Shown here piece after piece: positions 1 to 8,183 of a DNA stretch of 64,000 nucleotides. A program made the translations under genes and the position numbers. Under the pieces are notes generated by a model, which saw only the letters and a list, made by a program, of their open reading frames with translations, made no database searches and had not been told where the DNA came from. Each line of letters opens with the position of its first letter. The stretch's first letter is position 1. Origin of the DNA: Pseudomonas viridiflava (lineage in GTDB: Bacteria > Pseudomonadota > Gammaproteobacteria > Pseudomonadales > Pseudomonadaceae); the NCBI RefSeq assembly GCF_003702045.1, contig NZ_RBTP01000002.1, positions 30,264 to 94,263 on the forward strand. The letters run 5' to 3'.

Positions 1-505
1 GCAGATGGTGGCCGATGCTCTTGCCAAACTGCAGCCATCCCAAATCATGGAGCTCGAAGCGCTGGAATTGGCCCACCGAGTCGATATTTCCCTGAACGTC
101 GCTCATGGCGACGCCGAGCCGGCATTCAGGCCGTTGAGCAAGCTGTCCACGGGACAGCAATGCACGGCGATCCTTCATATGTTGTTGCTCGACAATCCAG
201 ACCCGCTGCTCATGGATCAGCCCGAAGACAACCTGGACAACGCATTCATTGCGGAGAGGATCGTCGCTGAATTGAGGGATGCGAAGACTTCCAGGCAGTT
301 CTTGTTCGCTACCCACAACGCGAACATCCCTGTCTTCGGTGATGCCGAATGGATCGGGGTTTTCACTGCAGAAGAAAAGCGGGGATCTCTGACCTTGGAA
401 GCTCAAGGGTCGATTGATGTCCCCGCGATCCGAGACCAGGTAGCGAAGATACTTGAGGGTGGCCGAGCCGCTTTCATTCAACGTAAAGAGAAGTACGAGT
501 TTTAG
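1..505 (+). CDS. C-terminal part of an AAA/SMC-like ATPase (5'-truncated by window edge)
   Basis: The reading frame is open from the first bases, so the gene begins left of the window and only about 167 C-terminal residues are visible. They contain a signature-like segment (LSTGQQC), a Walker B (PLLMDQPEDNLD) and a switch histidine (FATHNANIPV). This is the tail of a large P-loop ATPase of the SMC/RecN/ABC type. The ending, with an ILEGG-x-AAF-x-R-x-KYEF pattern, resembles the tails of TrlF-like and related AAA ATPases often found in phage-defence loci. The exact family cannot be fixed without the N-terminal half, which would show whether a PHP or coiled-coil domain is present. It reads toward the other accessory genes. 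Confidence 0.75.
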   Translation, partial: QMVADALAKLQPSQIMELEALELAHRVDISLNVAHGDAEPAFRPLSKLSTGQQCTAILHMLLLDNPDPLLMDQPEDNLDNAFIAERIVAELRDAKTSRQFLFATHNANIPVFGDAEWIGVFTAEEKRGSLTLEAQGSIDVPAIRDQVAKILEGGRAAFIQRKEKYEF

Positions 506-717
506 GTCGCCATCACTTTTGCAGCGAAACCTAATGATCGAGGGTAATGGCACCCCGCTCCAATGACATTACTTGCTACTACTCCTGCCGTTTTCTTTAA
601 CGGTTCGAGCAGTCCTCTCTGATTATTCGCAAGCGCTTACGGGCCTCACTCTAAAGGCTACAGGTATTGCCAAAAGCCCTTTCGCTCAGCATGCTTGCCT
701 GCTGATTTGGAGGAGTT
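506..717. other. Intergenic stretch with no recognisable gene
   Basis: I see no convincing coding sequence here. A possible Shine-Dalgarno (ggaggag) lies at about 709-715, just before the ATG at 718, and supports translation of the next, frameshifted gene. Confidence 0.5.
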
Positions 718-1364
718 ATGAAGGCGTTCAAGAAGCACGCTGTGCGTTTGATGAAAGACGATCAAGCATCCGTCGACCGGAGAAAACTATGGCCTGCGAT
801 GGTCGACCGCGTGCGCGCCGTCTTTGCTGAGGTCGAGCATTCACCTCTGGCCGGCCACTACGGCTCGCTATACCTTCATCCCGTGATTCCCGAAGCTCTT
901 CGCGAATTTCGAGGGGATCAGATTCTAGGCCAATTACAACTCTCTTGCGGTACGAGGCAGTTGGGGCTTTGGGGCGTCGAGACAAAGGTGGAGGAAAGGA
1001 AGGGGAAAGCGAAGCCTCTGCCGCGCTGTGGTTCAACCAAGCCCCGTCGGGAATGGTGACCGTTTTCATGGCTCCTTATGGCTCTGACAACCTGAGAATG
1101 ACCGAAGACAATATCGTTCTGGGAATGTACAGAAGCCCAGCCAAGGTCAGCGACCGGGAAATCAGAAAACTCTTCTCGAAACTCTTCAAGTATCTGTCTA
1201 TCACAAGCACCCATCACCAACAGGCATTCAGCGAATATGTCTGGCGACTGTGGCTGATTTACAAGGACGTTCGCACTCGCAAATACAACGGCGGGATAAA
1301 GCTTTTGGAACGTCTGCTGATTGCGGCTGGGGCAGCTGCCTGCATCATTCCGCTGCTTCCCTAG
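718..1364 (+). pseudogene. Hypothetical gene split by a frameshift
   Basis: Two overlapping frames together read like one protein of about 215 residues. The first starts at ATG 718 behind ggaggag and looks natural to about residue 70 (HPVIPEALREFRGDQ), then turns into arginine- and lysine-rich nonsense ending at 1059. The second frame becomes natural from about 945 (YEAVGALGRRDKGG, then MVTVFMAPYGSDNLRM) and ends at 1364 with a hydrophobic tail (LLIAAGAAACIIPLLP). A net shift of one base (-1 or +2) between about 905 and 950 would join them. The cause could be a mutation or a sequencing error. The product is not recognised; the hydrophobic C-terminus suggests a membrane-anchored or membrane-active end, which is only an inference. 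Confidence 0.55.
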
Positions 1365-1641
1365 TCGCGGTGTGTAGAAGCCGATTGGACTGGGTGGCGC
1401 CCCTAGACCGCTGAGCCGTCGGAGCACTAGATTTAATGGTTCAGCAGCTTCAAAACTACCACCTGCGATATGGCAAGGACTTTGCCACCCATTTGCATAA
1501 TCACTGATCATCCAGTTGCCCTCGATTTGGCCAGCATACTCCTGAGCGGCGATTGCAATCTCAATTTGACGCATGTACTTGGCCTGCGCCATCATCCAGA
1601 ATCAGCAACTACAACGTTCACACAGAAGTTACATATAACCC
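1365..1641. other. Non-coding interval before the channel gene
   Basis: No supportable gene. The long frame on the opposite strand across 918-1595 is the antisense of the frameshifted gene and has no family character. The sequence becomes distinctly AT-richer from about 1500 onward, into the next gene. Confidence 0.4.
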
Positions 1642-2751
1642 ATGACCAAAACCTTCAATCCAGAACAATACAAACTCATAACCGAATGCGCACAAAAAGG
1701 AGACTTCTCAGAATGGAATGACTACGCCTCGAAAACTAAAGACATTATCGATTTGCGAGAGTCAAACCTAGAGAGCATAAAAATCATTGGCGCCAATTTC
1801 AAAAATGCCGATGGTAAGGGTGCGAATTTTTGCGACGCAAAATTAATGAATGCAATGCTAGACGGTGTGGATATGTCTGATTGCGCTTTCTTGAATGCCG
1901 ACCTGACCGGCATTGAGGCATTCGGATCTATATTTCACGAATCTATATTCGTCAGGGCACAAGTAGCCAACGCCCACTTTAAGCTTTGCAATTTTGACGA
2001 AGCCAACTTCCAACAAAGCAATTTAACTGCAGTGAAATTTTCCAACTCAAACTTTCAAGATTGTAGCTTTTACGCGACAGACCTTTCAGGTGCCAAATTC
2101 CAGGGCGGTGGCAGAAATCCTTTAGTAGAGGGCGAGTTGAGATTTAATCTATGTGGAACAATATTTAGGGAGGCAAAATTTACAAGCGAAACCTATTTCC
2201 ACCTTGCGAAAGTTTCAAGAAAAACAGATTTTAGAACGGTAAGCTTTGAAAGCGCCTGTTATTCTGCGGGGCTTCGCCAAACGCTTCAGTACTGTAATCG
2301 CAGGCATAACTGGACTGCATGGTATGAAAAACATAGTAGGGCAAAAAGCATCCCAGCCAAGTTATTTTGGATGACATCGGACTATGGGAGATCTCCCAAA
2401 CAGGTAGCACTATCGTTTCTGATTATATGCTTATTCTACTCACTCCTGTACTGGCTAATACCTGGATCAACATCTGGAGTTGAGAAAAAAGATTTAAATA
2501 TAATTCAGAGTTTATATTTCTCTATCGTCACGATGACAACTCTTGGATACGGAGACATTTCAGCAAACAAGTTAAGCTGGCTATCTCAGGCACTCGTGGC
2601 AACCCATGTGCTATTTGGTTATGTCATACTAGGTGCGCTACTCACCGTACTGTCAAATTTATTCATCTCTGACGGCCCTCCAGAGGGACTGATAGAACAT
2701 CCAGCTAAAAGCGATTTTCGTATTCGTTTCCAAAGCCCTCGCAGTGAATGA
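1642..2751 (+). CDS. Pentapeptide-repeat protein fused to a two-TM potassium channel pore
   Basis: A 369-residue protein. Residues about 45-190 are pentapeptide repeats of the A(D/N)LXX type (ANFKNADGKGANF, LNADLTG, CNFDEANFQQSNL, NFQDCSFYATDLSGAKF), which fold as a right-handed beta-helix. A linker follows. From residue 253 comes an ion-channel module (Ion_trans_2 type): a membrane helix at about 255-273, a pore loop with the potassium filter TMTTLGYGD at about 297-305, and a second helix at about 315-341. The combination suggests a membrane channel gated or docked through the repeat domain. The gene is AT-rich compared with its neighbours, indicating transfer, and sits in a defence-rich region. 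A role as an ion-leak effector is inference only. Confidence 0.85.
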   Translation: MTKTFNPEQYKLITECAQKGDFSEWNDYASKTKDIIDLRESNLESIKIIGANFKNADGKGANFCDAKLMNAMLDGVDMSDCAFLNADLTGIEAFGSIFHESIFVRAQVANAHFKLCNFDEANFQQSNLTAVKFSNSNFQDCSFYATDLSGAKFQGGGRNPLVEGELRFNLCGTIFREAKFTSETYFHLAKVSRKTDFRTVSFESACYSAGLRQTLQYCNRRHNWTAWYEKHSRAKSIPAKLFWMTSDYGRSPKQVALSFLIICLFYSLLYWLIPGSTSGVEKKDLNIIQSLYFSIVTMTTLGYGDISANKLSWLSQALVATHVLFGYVILGALLTVLSNLFISDGPPEGLIEHPAKSDFRIRFQSPRSE

Positions 2752-2939
2752 GAGTTCTTTATTTTGGTCATATCAGGTAGTAGCTATTGGCTGACAGCAT
2801 TCAGTCTCTAACTGTGGTTGGCAGACGCATTGTCTTTCCTCATCAGTCGCACTGTGTCTAGAGTCGGCGTGTGTTCAGTCCAAGGCCTGTAGATTGGTAG
2901 GAGGCCACATCTATGAGAAGCGCAAGGGCTCGAACACAG
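2752..2939. other. Convergent intergenic region between the channel gene and qatD
   Basis: The channel gene and the qat operon converge here. I see no strong hairpin with a T-tract and no gene. Confidence 0.4.
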
Positions 2940-3680
2940 TCAATCGGCCGCGTGTATGAGACCGATCAGCTGTTTAGCGTTGAATTCGAGAGTCATTGCT
3001 ACCTCCCCCACTGGCACGTCCCATGCCTCAGCCAGCAGCTCAGCCGTCTGGCCTGAGCTCCAAGGCATGACCGTGGCACCATTGACCTGGGCGAACGGCC
3101 CGTCGCTTTCAGGAACCACGCGATCACGAGGCAGTTTCTTGGCCAGGGCCTTACCAGATGCCGAGTTAAACGCTGCCGGCCCAATGCTGAACCAGCACCC
3201 CATATCCGCGGCAGACTTAAGCTCGGCAGCTGTACCCGTAAACCAATGAAGAACAGCTGTACCAAAACCTGGGTGCTCATCAAGAACAGCCAACACGTCT
3301 TTTGCAGCTTGGCGCGAGTGAATGCTCAGCACGCGCCCACCAACGTTGGCGCATTGCGCGACCACGGCAGAAAACACGTTGCGCTGAGCTTCGTAGCTGT
3401 GCTGAAAGCGTCTGGAACCATCCAACCCCACTTCTCCGACGGCAGCTGCGTCCTTGATCTGCTCGATCAAAGTATCGAGTTCACCATAGCGCTCATGCAC
3501 GATTTCCGGATGCAGTCCCGGGGTGATGAGCACATTTGCATGACCGCCAAGCACCTTACTGGTGGCGGAGAATGCACGGGGGCTGGTGGTAACCAGCCAG
3601 GTGAACATGTTCCTCTCCACCGCTTGCGCGAAGACCTCCCGTGCATTGGGATAGAGGTCGAGATGGCAGTGAAAATCCAT
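2940..3680 (-). CDS. qatD: QatD, TatD-family metal-dependent DNase of the Qat defence system
   Basis: A 246-residue TatD-like hydrolase. The metal-binding pattern of the family is present: MDFHCHLD at the N-terminus (HxH), VGEVGLDGS (Glu), LSIHSRQA (His), VLHWFTGT (His) and ESDGPF (Asp). I chose the ATG at 3680, which overlaps the qatC stop as TGATG, over the TTG one codon earlier. It is the last gene of the operon qatA-B-C-D. In the described Qat system all four genes are associated with protection against phage, with TatD-like QatD as the presumed nuclease. The order and families match that system here. Confidence 0.93.
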   Translation of the reverse strand: MDFHCHLDLYPNAREVFAQAVERNMFTWLVTTSPRAFSATSKVLGGHANVLITPGLHPEIVHERYGELDTLIEQIKDAAAVGEVGLDGSRRFQHSYEAQRNVFSAVVAQCANVGGRVLSIHSRQAAKDVLAVLDEHPGFGTAVLHWFTGTAAELKSAADMGCWFSIGPAAFNSASGKALAKKLPRDRVVPESDGPFAQVNGATVMPWSSGQTAELLAEAWDVPVGEVAMTLEFNAKQLIGLIHAAD

Positions 3681-4945
3681 CAAAGCAATCCGTCTCCGGT
3701 CAAAAGGGCCTCCAGCTCATGGATGCCATTGGTGAGCACAGATCGATACTGAGGTCGCTCAGGAATAGGAGCAAACGCTAGTGATGCTCCCAAGAACCTG
3801 TCGATACCCCTATTTCGCGCCGTAAGTACCGCCAATGCTACAGCCATTGGGTCATCTGGCCCGCTGGATTTGTCGCTGCCTACCAACCTTGGGAAGACGT
3901 AGCGGGTTGCATCGGCCCCCGATGTCCAGGCACCAAAAGCAGCCCTGCGAATCATACAAGGCACGCAGCGACCGCAGTGAGTTCGATTGTAAGTACGGAA
4001 TCGCCCGCAGCTTGTCGTATCGGAGGCCAGCGCTTTTAGGCGTGGCTGATCCAGGCACTCATTCATCATCTGGCCTTTTGTCTTGAACCGGTAGGGTAAT
4101 TCCAGCTGCACCGAGACGCCAATACCGTCGAGAACCTGCTGTAGTTTGTTGATGAACAGAGGATGAGTCGTGCGAGTACTCAGGCTCGATACTCGCCCAG
4201 GAACAAGTGGGGGGTTCACACAGATAAATCCGTTCTCTGGAATGTAGATTGTCGGGCGTGCAGCATCAAGCCGAGACGCCGCTAACACTGCAAAGGCGTA
4301 AAACGCCAACGATCGACCACGTGTCGATGGTTCGCGGGGGCCTTTGAAGCTGATCCCGTGGCTCCACTGATAGTGAGCATCGGCACCACCAAGCAGGGTT
4401 GCATAGTGGCGTTGGCGCTCAGAATCCTCATGAGCCAGCTGAGAAACAAACAGAGGCTGCCGACCCTGAGCCACGAGATCCAGACCGCCGATTAGGCTGT
4501 CGAGGCCACCAGACAACAAGGAAACACAATCTTGATCTTTGGCGGTGAAACGGCCCTGAGGAGGTGGCAGGCCTGCATCCGTGAACATGAGAGTCCAATA
4601 GTCCCCCGTCAGAACCTTCAGCAGTTGCTCAAGCTCTTCCTTCCACGGTTCCCATCGCAACGGTTCATGAAGCCCAACACTCAGCTCAATAGTCCGAGTC
4701 CAGCCATCAGCACTTGTACTGCGCATCGCACAAAGGTCGGTCGCGCAGACGGCCAAACAGAGCTGAACGAAGTCCCAAGCCGCGGGACTCGGGCGGAACC
4801 CTTTGCGCTTCAAGGAGCCGTGCCACCCCTTAGCGATGGTTCCGACACCTTCACGTCTGGCGCCTTTGAAATAGGTGAAGGCCCGCTCCCCTTCGGCAAG
4901 TTGAGCGGGGAGACGGGCAACGCTGGTACAAATAACCTTGATCAT
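3680..4945 (-). CDS. qatC: QatC, QueC-like ATP-pyrophosphatase of the Qat defence system
   Basis: A 421-residue protein with a PP-loop SGGLDS motif (LLSGGLDSLIG, about residue 145) as in QueC and other ATP pyrophosphatases. A cysteine cluster near the C-terminus (CGRF, then HCGRCVPC) resembles the QueC zinc site. QueC makes the deazapurine precursor preQ0, so a nucleotide or protein-tail modification is a plausible activity for QatC, but its substrate is not shown by the sequence. The ATG at 4945 overlaps the qatB stop as ATGA, which is why the longer frame reaching 5056 was rejected. The roughly 140-residue N-terminal extension is much longer than in housekeeping QueC. Confidence 0.93.
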   Translation of the reverse strand: MIKVICTSVARLPAQLAEGERAFTYFKGARREGVGTIAKGWHGSLKRKGFRPSPAAWDFVQLCLAVCATDLCAMRSTSADGWTRTIELSVGLHEPLRWEPWKEELEQLLKVLTGDYWTLMFTDAGLPPPQGRFTAKDQDCVSLLSGGLDSLIGGLDLVAQGRQPLFVSQLAHEDSERQRHYATLLGGADAHYQWSHGISFKGPREPSTRGRSLAFYAFAVLAASRLDAARPTIYIPENGFICVNPPLVPGRVSSLSTRTTHPLFINKLQQVLDGIGVSVQLELPYRFKTKGQMMNECLDQPRLKALASDTTSCGRFRTYNRTHCGRCVPCMIRRAAFGAWTSGADATRYVFPRLVGSDKSSGPDDPMAVALAVLTARNRGIDRFLGASLAFAPIPERPQYRSVLTNGIHELEALLTGDGLL

Positions 4946-5793
4946 TCTGCAAATACCTCCAGCGCGGTCTGCAGCACGCCATGCGCAAGGGCCTGGGGAT
5001 CGATTCTCTGCGCCGCCAGACCTTCCATGATTCGCTGCACCTCTGCGTGAACCCATTGCTTGATGTCGTTACGGAACGCCTGGATTTCGACGGGTGAATA
5101 CTTGAGCTTTTCGTAGGTCTGGCCCAACTGCAGATCCATCCGATTGCAAACTTCGTTGGCGATCGTGAAACCGATGACCGAGGTGATCTGCTGATCATCA
5201 AGCTGAAAAATGTCGACGTTGGGATCCTGCTCGTACAGCTGTGCTAGCGCATCAGCGGCGGCATTTCTCAAAGACTCATCGTCGACACTGCCGGTGCCCG
5301 GCATGACTTCCTTGATGAGCTCCAGTGCGAGATCGCTTGCTGAAAGGTTCTGGCCGCGAACCCTCTGAATCCAGTCGACTACTTGAGGATCTGTGCCGTC
5401 CCTGACAGCTTCGAGAAACGATCCTAATCGCCCGGCACCTTGAGCAACCCCACGCATGGTATTGCTCGCGCGCCCGGCTCCCCCCATACCCTTTTTGATC
5501 ATGCTGCTGGCGGCGCCGCGAAGCGCGTCACGACCACCTCCAGACAGGTATTTACCCATCTTTGAACGGGCCGGCATAAACCTGCGATCTGGCGCAATGT
5601 CTCGGTCTTGGGCAGGCTCTAAACCGGCCTCACCATTTTCAGGCGCATCCTCGGGAACACCCTCATCATCTGGAGCACCATCTGGCGCTCCTCCATCTGG
5701 CGCCGGGCCACCGGCAGCATCGCCCTGATCCAACCATTCAGGATCAAACGGAGAACCCGCCTTACCGCCACCACTTGATGTAGAGGTACCCAT
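4942..5793 (-). CDS. qatB: QatB, Qat system protein of unknown biochemical role
   Basis: 283 residues, encoded between the ATPase and QueC-like genes with one-base overlap to qatA (TAATG) and four-base overlap to qatC (ATGA). The N-terminal 70 residues are low-complexity, rich in Gly, Pro, Asp and Glu (SSGGGKAGSPF, then repeated DGGAPDGAPDD). A helical region follows from about residue 85. No enzymatic motif is visible. Position, size and architecture match QatB. The disordered head could be a target for modification by QatC, by analogy with deazaguanine-type systems; that is speculation. Confidence 0.88.
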   Translation of the reverse strand: MGTSTSSGGGKAGSPFDPEWLDQGDAAGGPAPDGGAPDGAPDDEGVPEDAPENGEAGLEPAQDRDIAPDRRFMPARSKMGKYLSGGGRDALRGAASSMIKKGMGGAGRASNTMRGVAQGAGRLGSFLEAVRDGTDPQVVDWIQRVRGQNLSASDLALELIKEVMPGTGSVDDESLRNAAADALAQLYEQDPNVDIFQLDDQQITSVIGFTIANEVCNRMDLQLGQTYEKLKYSPVEIQAFRNDIKQWVHAEVQRIMEGLAAQRIDPQALAHGVLQTALEVFAE

Positions 5794-7703
5794 TAGACCG
5801 CACTCCTTAGTGCTGCAGTGATTGCCCTTTTGGCACGGTCATTCACAGCAGCATCGTCCGCCCAGGATCTCAGGACTTCCGTCGCCCAAGACTGGCCCGC
5901 AAGCACAGGCATAATTCCAGGCCCCAACGCATCCAAGGGAGCAAGACTCAAAAGCCCTGCCGCACGCCTTCCGAGTGCTGGATAAACCTTGCAAGGCTCA
6001 ATCAAGATGATCATCTCGACGGTAGCTTTCCATGTTCGCGATGAAGCTGTGCCCTGCCAAGCCTTCACCATAGCCAGCTCTGCCTGGTCGCCGTCAACGG
6101 CGTTAATAGCATTCGTCAGCGCTTCATTGGCGCTGGTAGCTACTTTCAATACATCACGAAGAACACGAGCGTCGGGAGTCATGTTGTCGTCACCAAAGTC
6201 GCGCGTCGCGGTGTCTCTACTCAGGTGAAGCAAGGGTCGCAAGTCCATCGTACCGAGCGCCGGCGCCAACTGGAGCCACTCTTTAACAAACGGCTCCTCG
6301 AAAGGTTTGGACAATGTTCCGCCTTCACGGGCCAACGTCTCGGCCTGCAGCAACTGCGCTACCTGCCCGTCATTCTCAGAACTGACCATGGACGACAACG
6401 TGTCAGCCAGCTCCTCTTTGTAGCGCTCCAACAAATGCCACTTCGCCAATGCCGGAATGTCCAAAGTGATTCCTTGAGGTAACGCTAAGGACTCTCTCAG
6501 ATACACGGTGTTCAGAAATCGCTTCATGAGCCGCGGATTCGCGCTGATACTGGAGGACTTGAACATCAGCGTTGCCAATCCTTGAGCCAGTTCCATCAGC
6601 GCCTGAAGACGGGTATCGGCTCCCACGAGCTCGTTGAGGAACGTGGACGTAATCGTCTCGCCTAGCCAGCTTCGGGCCAGGCGTTGCGGTATATCCAGCT
6701 TCGCCTGATCAAACTTGTCTTGTGGAAATGTCCCGGCCCTCGCTTCGCGCTCAAGCAGTAGCAGCACCAAGTAGGCCTTGGCTTCGTTCACGCCGATGCG
6801 CGGCACATGCAGAGGCACCTGAATCAACTTGTCAAAGTAGTTGGTGGCGATGTCACTCGTGATGCCGGTACCTTCGAAATGCTTCTTCACTGCACCGTGG
6901 ATGAATTCGTTGTCAGCAGCGATCACGAAAGCCGTGCGCTTGAGGAACAAAAGCAGCCTAATGGATTCGAGAGTCGAAATTGCCGTCTCCGGCAAACACC
7001 GATCCAAGTCGTCGACAAACACCACCAAGGTGATCCCAAGCTCCTCCAAAAGCTTTTCGAGTGCGGTTCTGAAGGCATGGATTTCGTTAGGCAGCGATAT
7101 CGGCTTCGCCGCGCTCAGAAGACCATCGGCCTTGAGCTCCAGTGACTCCCCTTCTTTCTTGTCTTCCCCTTCAGCCGTATCGCCATCTGAGGTGAATGCA
7201 TCCCAGAGACCTGAAACCTTCCCAATGGCCTTGCCAATCGCACCGACGGGTACACCCGTGGTAATCGTGATCGCAGCCTCACCCCCGAACTGCGCCAACC
7301 GTAGCAGGTTGATGCGCTTCAAGAGGTCGAGGGCTTTCTTCAGCAGCGTTTCATCACCCTTGGCCAGCTTCAGCACTTCATCGCCGACGATCTGCAGCAA
7401 CGCACTGCGAGCGCTTTCGAAGTCCTGATAGAGCCATGGATTGAAGGTGATAACGACGTACCGGTGGTCGGTAGGCTGGGGCCGGGCACCTGTGGCGGAA
7501 GGCGGCGATAAGGAAGCTGAAGCGACCGGGGTTTCGAGGCGGGCGGCGATCATTTTGACCAGAGAGGACTTGCCGGCGCCCCAACCACCTGACACACCTA
7601 TCGAAATCGGCTCGCCACGACTCTGCCGCAGAAGACTAGCGCAGGCATCAGCCACCACGCCAAAGTTTAGGTAGTCGACCGTTGTCTCGTTGTCATGCCA
7701 CAT
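5793..7703 (-). CDS. qatA: QatA, KAP-family P-loop ATPase of the Qat defence system
   Basis: A 636-residue KAP-type NTPase and the first gene of the qat operon. The Walker A is at about residue 40 (SGGWGAGKSSLVK) and the Walker B at about 225 (LVVFVDDLDRCLPE), followed by a sensor-like IAADNEF segment. A short hydrophobic stretch between the Walker motifs (ITITTGVPVGAIGKAIG) may be the membrane-associated insertion typical of KAP ATPases. The start at ATG 7703 (MWHDNETT) is the only good one, although the Shine-Dalgarno is weak. QatA is the probable sensor or energy module of the system. Confidence 0.92.
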   Translation of the reverse strand: MWHDNETTVDYLNFGVVADACASLLRQSRGEPISIGVSGGWGAGKSSLVKMIAARLETPVASASLSPPSATGARPQPTDHRYVVITFNPWLYQDFESARSALLQIVGDEVLKLAKGDETLLKKALDLLKRINLLRLAQFGGEAAITITTGVPVGAIGKAIGKVSGLWDAFTSDGDTAEGEDKKEGESLELKADGLLSAAKPISLPNEIHAFRTALEKLLEELGITLVVFVDDLDRCLPETAISTLESIRLLLFLKRTAFVIAADNEFIHGAVKKHFEGTGITSDIATNYFDKLIQVPLHVPRIGVNEAKAYLVLLLLEREARAGTFPQDKFDQAKLDIPQRLARSWLGETITSTFLNELVGADTRLQALMELAQGLATLMFKSSSISANPRLMKRFLNTVYLRESLALPQGITLDIPALAKWHLLERYKEELADTLSSMVSSENDGQVAQLLQAETLAREGGTLSKPFEEPFVKEWLQLAPALGTMDLRPLLHLSRDTATRDFGDDNMTPDARVLRDVLKVATSANEALTNAINAVDGDQAELAMVKAWQGTASSRTWKATVEMIILIEPCKVYPALGRRAAGLLSLAPLDALGPGIMPVLAGQSWATEVLRSWADDAAVNDRAKRAITAALRSAV

Positions 7704-8183
7704 GGATTGAAGTCCGTTTCGGTTTTCGTGCGATGGACGCTTCGCCCTGGATGCTGCTGGCAGCAGCCCTTCGGCAAAGGCTAAAAAACGTCCGTGTATT
7801 TATCTGGATGCGCCGACTTACGGCCGGTGATAGATCAGGCCTAAAGCAGAACCATCCTCCCGCTGCTCTGCAGCAGAGCAATACATGATCCAATGATTCT
7901 AAGTCACCTGATAGCAAAATGCCATATCAGAGACATGCTGGGTTCACACCTTTTCCCGCTTCTTCCACTACCTGTCAACGCAAAAACATGCCTAAAGTAT
8001 ATGCCGTCGCGCCTCCCACCTCCGTTCGTTACCCCGGCGTGCCAGCAATTCAGGAAACGAAAGCTGAGTCACCTTTCGCTTAACCGCGATTAATTGGCCA
8101 GGGTACTCCGGCCCTGCCAGATTCCAGCCCCATTGAAAAAGGAAGTGCACCACTACGCTTTCAAAGGCCGGTGCTGATATTAA
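7704..8183. other. Divergent intergenic region between qatA and the helicase gene
   Basis: About 480 bases holding the promoters of two divergent genes. Short frames here (for example 7893-8093 on the plus strand) show no family character and are rejected. I could not identify a clear operator or hairpin. Confidence 0.45.

Noticed and set aside
918..1595. A 225-residue frame on the minus strand
   Set aside because: It is antisense to the frameshifted plus-strand gene, has no ribosome site and no family character; the plus-strand reading is more natural.
7893..8093. A 66-residue plus-strand frame before the helicase gene
   Set aside because: No ribosome site and no protein-like composition; treated as intergenic.
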